Source: Coptodactyla brooksi (Eukaryota; Arthropoda; Insecta; Coleoptera; Scarabaeidae). Taken from it: a stretch of 23,634 nt of DNA. The translations under genes and the position numbers were made by a program. Shown here piece by piece: positions 17,925 through 23,634 of the stretch; positions within the stretch are counted from its first letter, which is position 1, and each line of letters starts with the position of its first letter. A model generated the notes under the pieces. That model did no database searches and had not been told where the DNA came from. It saw nothing but the letters and a program-made list of their open reading frames with translations. The stretch is taken from NCBI GenBank assembly GCA_033557675.1, contig JAWQRM010000366.1, forward strand, positions 1 through 23,634, read 5' to 3'.

Positions 17925-18080
17925 ATTAATGAATTAATATTAATTGATATTAATGAATTAATATTAATTAATTAATATTAATCGATTAATTATTAAGCAA
18001 TCAATGTTGATTAATTATTAATTTATTAGTATTAATTAAATGAATTAGGTTTATTAATCGATTAAATTAATTAATTATTT
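17925..18080. repeat. TTAAT/ATTAA simple-sequence block
   Basis: About 150 bp built almost only from ATTAAT, TTAATTAA and GAATTAAT units, with self-complementary TTAATTAA several times. It may form alternating hairpins. No gene is present. Confidence 0.7.
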
Positions 18081-18306
18081 TAACAGTGGGTTTCGATTAA
18101 GATTCCTTTTTCGGGGGGTAGCTTTTTGTTTTCCAAACGCTGTCGGGTTAAAGGTCGTGACGGTCCGAAAAAAAAAAAAGAAAGCTGTCAAGAAAGAATA
18201 TCTTCCAAAAAGTTTAAAAATCTTTGTACATAAAATATCTTGACAGGCATTTTCTCTATATATGAAATTCAACGTGCGGGGTTCAGTTTTTTCGATGGTG
18301 TTCTGA

Positions 18307-18349
18307 CGCGACACCACGCGGTTTCGCGTCGAAACCGCCTGGTGGCGCG
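18307..18349 (+). repeat. GC-rich 19-position hairpin in the putative 3' UTR
   Basis: The left arm GCGACACCACGCGGTTTC (18308-18325) pairs with GAAACCGCCTGGTGGCGC (18331-18348) with two mismatches, and C18307-G18349 extends the stem. The loop is five bases (GCGTC). It is the most stable short structure I see in the window, set in AT-rich DNA. It could be a structured RNA element, although the short loop is smaller than in most microRNA precursors. Confidence 0.7.
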
Positions 18350-19713
18350 GTTCGGGATAAAGTAAAGGCGCAGAGTAAGACAGAAAAAAAAAAGATGTCG
18401 AAGAAGAAATCTATATACATATATAAATGTAACTAGCAGCAATTGTGTTTTAAGATTATCGGTTATATGTGTAATATTTGGCCTAAAAACTGAAACTTGT
18501 GTAGACTAAACCAATATACAGAACAACGATCTTATAAAAAAGATATGTATAGCAATTATTGTGTACGTCTGTCAGCATTCGCTTGTTTCTACTTATCTAA
18601 CGTTTACCTTCGCGCTTATATTTTACGATATTACGTATATCACTATCTACATTTAACAAAAAAAAAAAAAAAGTTTAAATCTTTGTGTGTCGTGTAGACC
18701 CTATAGCGTAAATGTATAAAGAAAATTGATATAGTTACGTCAGTTGATTTTTCTCTATGTGTGTAGCTGTTGTGTTAAAGAAGGCGCGATTTCTCGGGCA
18801 CGCGCGGTGCGTGTTTTATAGGAACTTCGCCCCTAAAAGTCTCGACAGTACTGTCCGGACTCATAGCTCAAATATTGTTGTGACAAGAAACATTCCATTA
18901 TTAAAAAAAAAACACTGGTTTTATATAAATATATATATATAAAAAATACCATAGATATATCTATATATATAATTACACATAGAACCACATGTGAATTAAT
19001 CGAATGAAGTGCACATATGGTTTATTTCCATTATATATATAAGCATGTCGAAATTTATAAGAAATAAGGGAAAATTTGCATATATAAGCTCTCATATAGT
19101 CTGTTTTGATAATGGTGGTTATTATTATTATTACTTAACGAGTGCAAAAAAAGAGAAAAATTCTTAAAATGTAAAATGTACAGAGGTTATTATTATTAGG
19201 AGTACAGTACCTCATTACTACTTCACGCAATAACTTATAATTATAAGGAACGTCTTATAAACAGTATGTTTTAGCTTTAGGATTAAAGGGGGATGTAAAA
19301 AAAAAAATTAAATATTTCCACGCGGTTTATTTACTTCGGCGAAATGACGTCGAACGTTAGGAATAATGACTTTTGACACAACGAAACGCATTTCACATTT
19401 TCATCAGAAGGTGCTCCGTTATTTTGAAATCGGGCGCCGGATAATACCGTTATTATTTTTTTTTTATTATTACACTTTCGATACCGCGCGTAACGATATC
19501 GACAACAGAACCAATGATGTCATTTCGTCGAGAGTATTCGGATGTGAAATGCTAAAGACATATCAGCAAAAACCAAGTCGACGCAAGATATAAGATAACC
19601 GAGTGAAAAAAAAACGAAGGAAGAATTGGCGCACCTAATCCCTATCATCAGCTGAATAATAATAATGATAATACCCCGTCAGAAGTGACGTGGTGATGTA
19701 AAAAAAAAATTAA
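18350..19713 (+). other. AT-rich stretch, no gene
   Basis: Runs of A (18658-18673 and others), AT microsatellites near 18920-18975 and a TATT run near 19120. Short open frames show no conserved feature. It is compatible with continued 3' UTR or intergenic DNA. Confidence 0.45.
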
Positions 19714-19746
19714 TATACGGGGTGTCTCGCGAGGACGCCCCGTGTA
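19714..19746 (+). repeat. 14-bp stem hairpin with TCGCGA around the loop
   Basis: TATACGGGGTGTC (19714-19726) pairs with GGACGCCCCGTGTA (19733-19746) using G-T wobbles at two or three positions. The core CGGGGTGTC/GGACGCCCCG is GC-rich. A T-rich tract does not follow. It is another isolated structured element in AT-rich sequence. Confidence 0.6.
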
Positions 19747-20441
19747 TGTATATGTAGAAACGTCTGAATAAGAAAATAAAAAAAAAACATTTTGTGTGCT
19801 GGACTACTCGATTGAAAATATCCGTGTTTTTGGACTACTTCTCTCTTCTATATCTCTTATCTCTATTTAGTTTAGTTATAAAATCATACTCAGCGTTTAT
19901 TGTCATTTACTTATTATGCTTACTGTCCAGTGTCACATGCCGCATTTGTGTGTAATAATTGTCATTTGTAACCTGTACCTATTATTGTATCATAAATTGA
20001 TATTTAGATATAATAGACCGTAACCTAATATATTACATTAGTTGAGTACGTCGTAGTAAATGAAATCAACGCGAAATCGAAGGAAGGACATAAAATAAAA
20101 AAAAAAAAAACTAGAGGGCGTTCAACATCGTAACGGAAAATTACGAAAGAAAGTAAGAAAAAAAAAACGAAAGAAAATGATAAATCAAAGAATCGGTTCT
20201 GTTCGGTTTTGGTTACGTTATTTAGAATGGCTGTGTTGACTTGCTGGTAAAGCGCGAAACAAGATATCGGTCTTGCAGAGATCCAAACGAAAAATGAAAA
20301 CGAGTAACTCGATAGAAAACGTACACAATCGTACTGGGAAAACGGTTTTTTCGAACAATAACCAAAAAAAAAAAAACAGTTTAGCAACCGTGAATAAAAA
20401 GAAAATGGGAAAAAACATTATTCCTCGTGCACAAGCACTCA
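19747..20441 (+). other. AT-rich stretch with long A runs
   Basis: AATAAA at 19775 and 20393 and A runs near 20097-20110 and 20159-20167. Open frames on both strands are low-complexity Phe/Lys strings caused by the A/T runs. No gene is supported. Confidence 0.45.
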
Positions 20442-20934
20442 TTGTGGGACAAACCAGTACTACATTACACACAATGTAATTGTGATTCCAGGCTAAAGTC
20501 GGTGTAATGCAATATTTGTACTTTTCCATGTTGACAAAACTCAATACAATAAAATATAAATCCTAAATTACGTCTCAAGATAGTTTTTTCATCATCTCAC
20601 GGAGTGAACTCTATTTGTTTTTGTCACCCATTGTACGAATAAAAAGCTTTAAAATATAAGGTAAGTGCCTACCTATTTTATTGCACCTACTGTGACTCCC
20701 TCTACTGACTAACACCTTTGACTTAGAACTCCCGCATAGTTTACCAGGCCGACCCGCAACAGTGGAGAAGGGCTGAGTTCCTAATAGTGTTTAGGGGAAA
20801 CGCAAGTTCAACGAAAAACCTTTCCAAAGAGCAGCACGAGCATATATTGATAACAATGAATAAATAGTACAATTACATATGTAAAAAAATTATAATAATA
20901 AAATCTGTTACCCAATACAATCTTAGTAAAACTA
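20442..20934 (+). repeat. About 490-bp direct repeat, copy A (possible LTR)
   Basis: Starts TTGTGGGACAAA and ends CAATCTT. It matches 21663-22149 closely: ATTCCAGGCTAAAGTCGG recurs 1,218 bp apart, as do ACGAATAAAAAGCTTTAAAA and TTTACCAGGCCGACCCGCA. Each copy contains AATAAA sites. Equal-orientation copies with a unique centre fit LTRs of a degraded retrotransposon, but no primer-binding site, polypurine tract or gag-pol remnant was recognised. Confidence 0.75.
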
Positions 20935-21662
20935 ATTAAACGATCGATAAAGATAAACTGAAAGTATGCAACATAACAGGCCCTGCGCTGGCCTACGGTA
21001 ATTTAAATTGACAACCTGAAGTAAGATGCCGCCAGGCGTTCAATACGATCAATAAATAGTGACCTAAGTTTTCTGTAAAATCGACAAGATTGTAATTGTT
21101 TACGATAGTAAAATAAGAAATACTTTATATACAAATCATCTCTTAGGTAATCTGCTATAACCATACGAGTGTGCTTTAATAACAAGTTAATTACTAATAA
21201 TTACTACAATCAGTAACTGAACCAGACATGAAGCATCAAAAAGTGAGTATAACACCGGTAACAACAATATAGTAATTAAACAAAATTACATCTCAAACAG
21301 GTAAATATGTAAAGCTATACAAACGATAAACTAAACGATCAATTATAATCTTCCTTATATTTTCCGTAGAACGGCTGATACCCTCGGACAATCTCAAACG
21401 GAGATTCCCAAAATAGACGTCGCTTTACTTATCAATCGCTGAGAAAATACCAAAACAACCCCTTATTCCAAAAATACCTTTTGCAGCCCGGCAAACGACG
21501 CAAAATTAAGCGGAGACTCACCTGGAGATCTTAAACGGTTTAAGGATGGCCAAGATTCTAAAAGCTTAAAGACGGATTGACCGTGAAGGCGTCGCTAAGT
21601 TTCCTAATTAACTACAATAAGCCAAACGTCCATGTACTTGTGGATAAGAACCTGTGAACCGC
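20935..21662. other. 728-bp centre between the direct repeats
   Basis: AT-rich, with no recognisable coding sequence. If the flanking repeats are LTRs this is a gutted internal region; otherwise it is ordinary spacer of a segmental duplication. Confidence 0.4.
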
Positions 21663-22149
21663 TTGTGGGACAAAGTACTATGTTACGTACAATATAATTG
21701 CGATTCCAGGCTAAAGTCGGTGTAATGCAATATTTTTACTTTTCCATGTTGACAAAATTCAATACAGTAAAATATAAATCCTAAGTTACGTCTCCAGATA
21801 GCTTTTTCATCATCTCACGTAGTGAACTCTATTTGTTTTTGTCACCCATTGTACGAATAAAAAGCTTTAAAATATAAGGTAAGTGCCTACCTATTTTATT
21901 GCACCTACTGTAACGTCCTCTACTGACTAACACCTTTGACTTAGAACTCCCGCATAGTTTACCAGGCCGACCCGCATCAGTGGAGAAGGGCTGAGTCCCT
22001 AATAGTGTTTAGGGGAAACGCAAGTATCTGTCAAAGAAAAACCTTCTTTCCAAAGGAAACGAACACATATATTGATAACAATAAATAAATAGTACAATGA
22101 CATATGTAAAAGAATCATAATAATAAAATCTGTTGCCCAACCCAATCTT
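21663..22149 (+). repeat. About 490-bp direct repeat, copy B
   Basis: Second copy of 20442-20934, with scattered substitutions and a few small indels, for example in the stretch after GGGGAAACGCAAGT. The divergence indicates the duplication is not very recent. Confidence 0.75.
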
Positions 22150-22356
22150 CCATATCAAAATGTCCTCTCACCCGTCGATGATGAACATGAATATACCCAT
22201 ACAAATGCAAGAGGTCCTTGTACAAAAGTGGTTGAACAACTGAATCGAATAAATATCGTTAATATCTGTAATGAATCTAAAATGAGAGATAAAAAGGTTA
22301 ATTGGTTAAGTACAATGATTTTAAAATAATACAAATTGAGATTAAATTTAGAAAAA
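22150..22356. other. Short spacer
   Basis: AT-rich DNA between the direct repeat and the 753-bp tandem repeat. Nothing is recognised in it. Confidence 0.4.
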
Positions 22357-23634
22357 GTGCTGCAACGGTTTCATTTTTATCTTCGGTTTGCGTAGCGTCT
22401 CTACTTTAGCGCCCTTTTCGCATAGACATCTGGTGGTTGTTTTCCGAACTTGATTTTTGGTGTCAATAAGTCGGGTTCTGTTTTGTGATGTTAGCGCTGT
22501 AGACGGTTAGATGGCGTTGATGACGGTTCTTTCGTCTAACGGTTGATTAGTTTTGCGCGGTTGCTTCGTTAACTCGATTGAATTTTCTCACCTCTGCTTT
22601 TTCTTCCTTTTGAAACCTTGTTATCCTTTAGTACAACAGAGAACTTTCATAACGCTTTCATTCGTATTGATTTAAAAGCAGCTTCTTAACGTACACCGTT
22701 GCTGAAATTGATAATAATGAAGTTTATCCTAATTGGTGGGTTTGTTGTACTTACAAACTCGTTGATTGCGAGTGTCATAGATCTGATTTGCGTGCAAAAC
22801 AACATCTATTTGCTTTGTTTACGTTTATTGAAGGACACCATTACGGAATCTCCACTAATCGGGTATATAACGAACGTAGACAACCTCGTTTGCTTCCTAT
22901 TGAAAGCGAACTCGGTACGTCATCTGTTGCCAGGATGGTATGTCAAAGACTCGATTCAATCGAGGTATAACAATATTTCAGGTAATTATTTTGTGATTTT
23001 GTTTATGAACATTGCGTGTACTATTTTACTGCTGATTTAATAATACATGTTGAAGTTATCAAGATAACTTGTTAAGTGTGTGGTATACACATGCTTAAAT
23101 TTAAAAAAAGTGCTGGAACGGTTTCATTTTTATCTTCGGTTTGCGTAACGTCTCTACTTTGGCGCCTTTTTCGCATAGACATCTGGTGGTTGTTTTCCGA
23201 ACTTGATTTTTGGTGTCGATAAGTCGGGTTCTGTTTTTTGATGTTAGCGCTGTAGACGGTTAGATGGCGTTGATGACGGTTCTTTTGTCTAACGGTTGAT
23301 TAGTTTTGCGCGGTTGCTTCGTTAACTCGATTGAATTTTCTTACCTCTGCTTTTTCTTCCTTTTGAAACCTTGTTGTCCTTTAGTACAACAAAGACCTTT
23401 CATAACGCTTTCATTCGTATTGATTTAAAAGCAACTTCTTAACGTACACCGTTGTTGAAATTGATAATAACGAAGTTTATCCTAATTGGTGGGTTTGTTG
23501 TACTTACAAACTCGTTGATTGCGAGTGTCATAGATCTGATTTGCGTGCAAAACAACATCTGTTTGCTTTGTTTACGTTTATTGAAGGACACCATTACGGG
23601 ATCTCTACTAATCGGGTATATACCGAACGTAAAC
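22357..23634 (+). repeat. 753-bp tandem repeat, second unit cut by window end
   Basis: GTGCTG at 22357 and 23110 starts two units that match over the whole visible 525 bp of the second, with only a few per cent differences. This is a tandem duplication or the edge of a satellite array. In each unit one frame reads TVAEIDNNEVYPNWWVCC and then CECHRSDLRAKQHLFALF; in unit 1 it stays open from about 22668 to a TAA at 22968-22970. Most differences between units in this frame are silent. I do not recognise the peptide. Confidence 0.75.

Noticed and set aside
20025..20544. Overlapping minus-strand frames of 108-120 codons
   Set aside because: Composition is Phe-rich low complexity created by A runs on the + strand; the frames run into the direct repeat.
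22699..23040. 113-codon hydrophobic open frame
   Set aside because: Its ATG is lost in the second tandem unit and unit differences change residues in this frame, while another frame is better preserved.
1..23634. tRNA, rRNA, CRISPR array or bacterial-type operon
   Set aside because: I saw no tRNA-like boxes with cloverleaf, no rRNA sequence, and no short regular repeat-spacer array; the spliced insect gene makes the last two inappropriate.

Overview
The window is insect nuclear DNA. It is AT-rich with many TTAATTAA-type runs, has a spliced gene with GT-AG introns, and carries MITE-like inverted-repeat elements. The one gene I identify with high confidence is an ELAV/Hu-family neuronal RNA-binding protein (FNE/Rbp9/ELAV-like 2 type) on the + strand. 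Its protein sequence looks like that of non-dipteran insects such as beetles or bees; I cannot place the order more precisely.

Layout. Positions 1-690 hold a tandem and inverted repeat cut by the window edge. Positions 691-2040 are a CpG-containing, GA/CT-rich stretch with a candidate 5' UTR donor but no recognisable gene. Positions 2421-6160 are a repeat cluster. It contains a broken minus-strand coding remnant (2770-3469) with an apparent CCAAT-box promoter and a 1.4 kb long-inverted-repeat element (3931-5344). A TATA box, a short upstream ORF and a 5' UTR acceptor precede the ELAV gene. The gene's five core coding exons run from 6481 to 12480 and give a 338-residue protein: a Gly-rich N-terminus, RRM1, RRM2, a hinge and RRM3.

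The most interesting content is inside the ELAV introns. Four small frame-preserving coding segments sit at structurally meaningful places. (1) A tandem acceptor adds 36 nt in the beta2-beta3 loop of RRM1. (2) A 39-nt cassette exon adds 13 residues at the homologous point of RRM2. (3) An 18-nt microexon lies in the hinge. (4) A 57-nt Tyr/Gln/His-rich exon also lies in the hinge; if its weak donor is ignored it meets a stop codon at once and then a polyadenylation signal, so it could end a 250-residue isoform lacking RRM3. All are phase-compatible, so one gene could encode many loop and hinge variants. These are predictions from sequence alone.

Downstream of the stop (12481 to about 20440) there is no convincing gene. 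The stretch is consistent with a very long 3' UTR, as is known for neuronal ELAV genes, or with intergenic DNA. It holds AT microsatellites, a palindrome-rich block, a 648-bp MITE with a TATG target duplication, a C-rich tract and several strong short hairpins. From 20442 to the end the DNA is repetitive: two roughly 490-bp direct repeats 1.2 kb apart, then a 753-bp tandem repeat whose second unit is cut by the window end.
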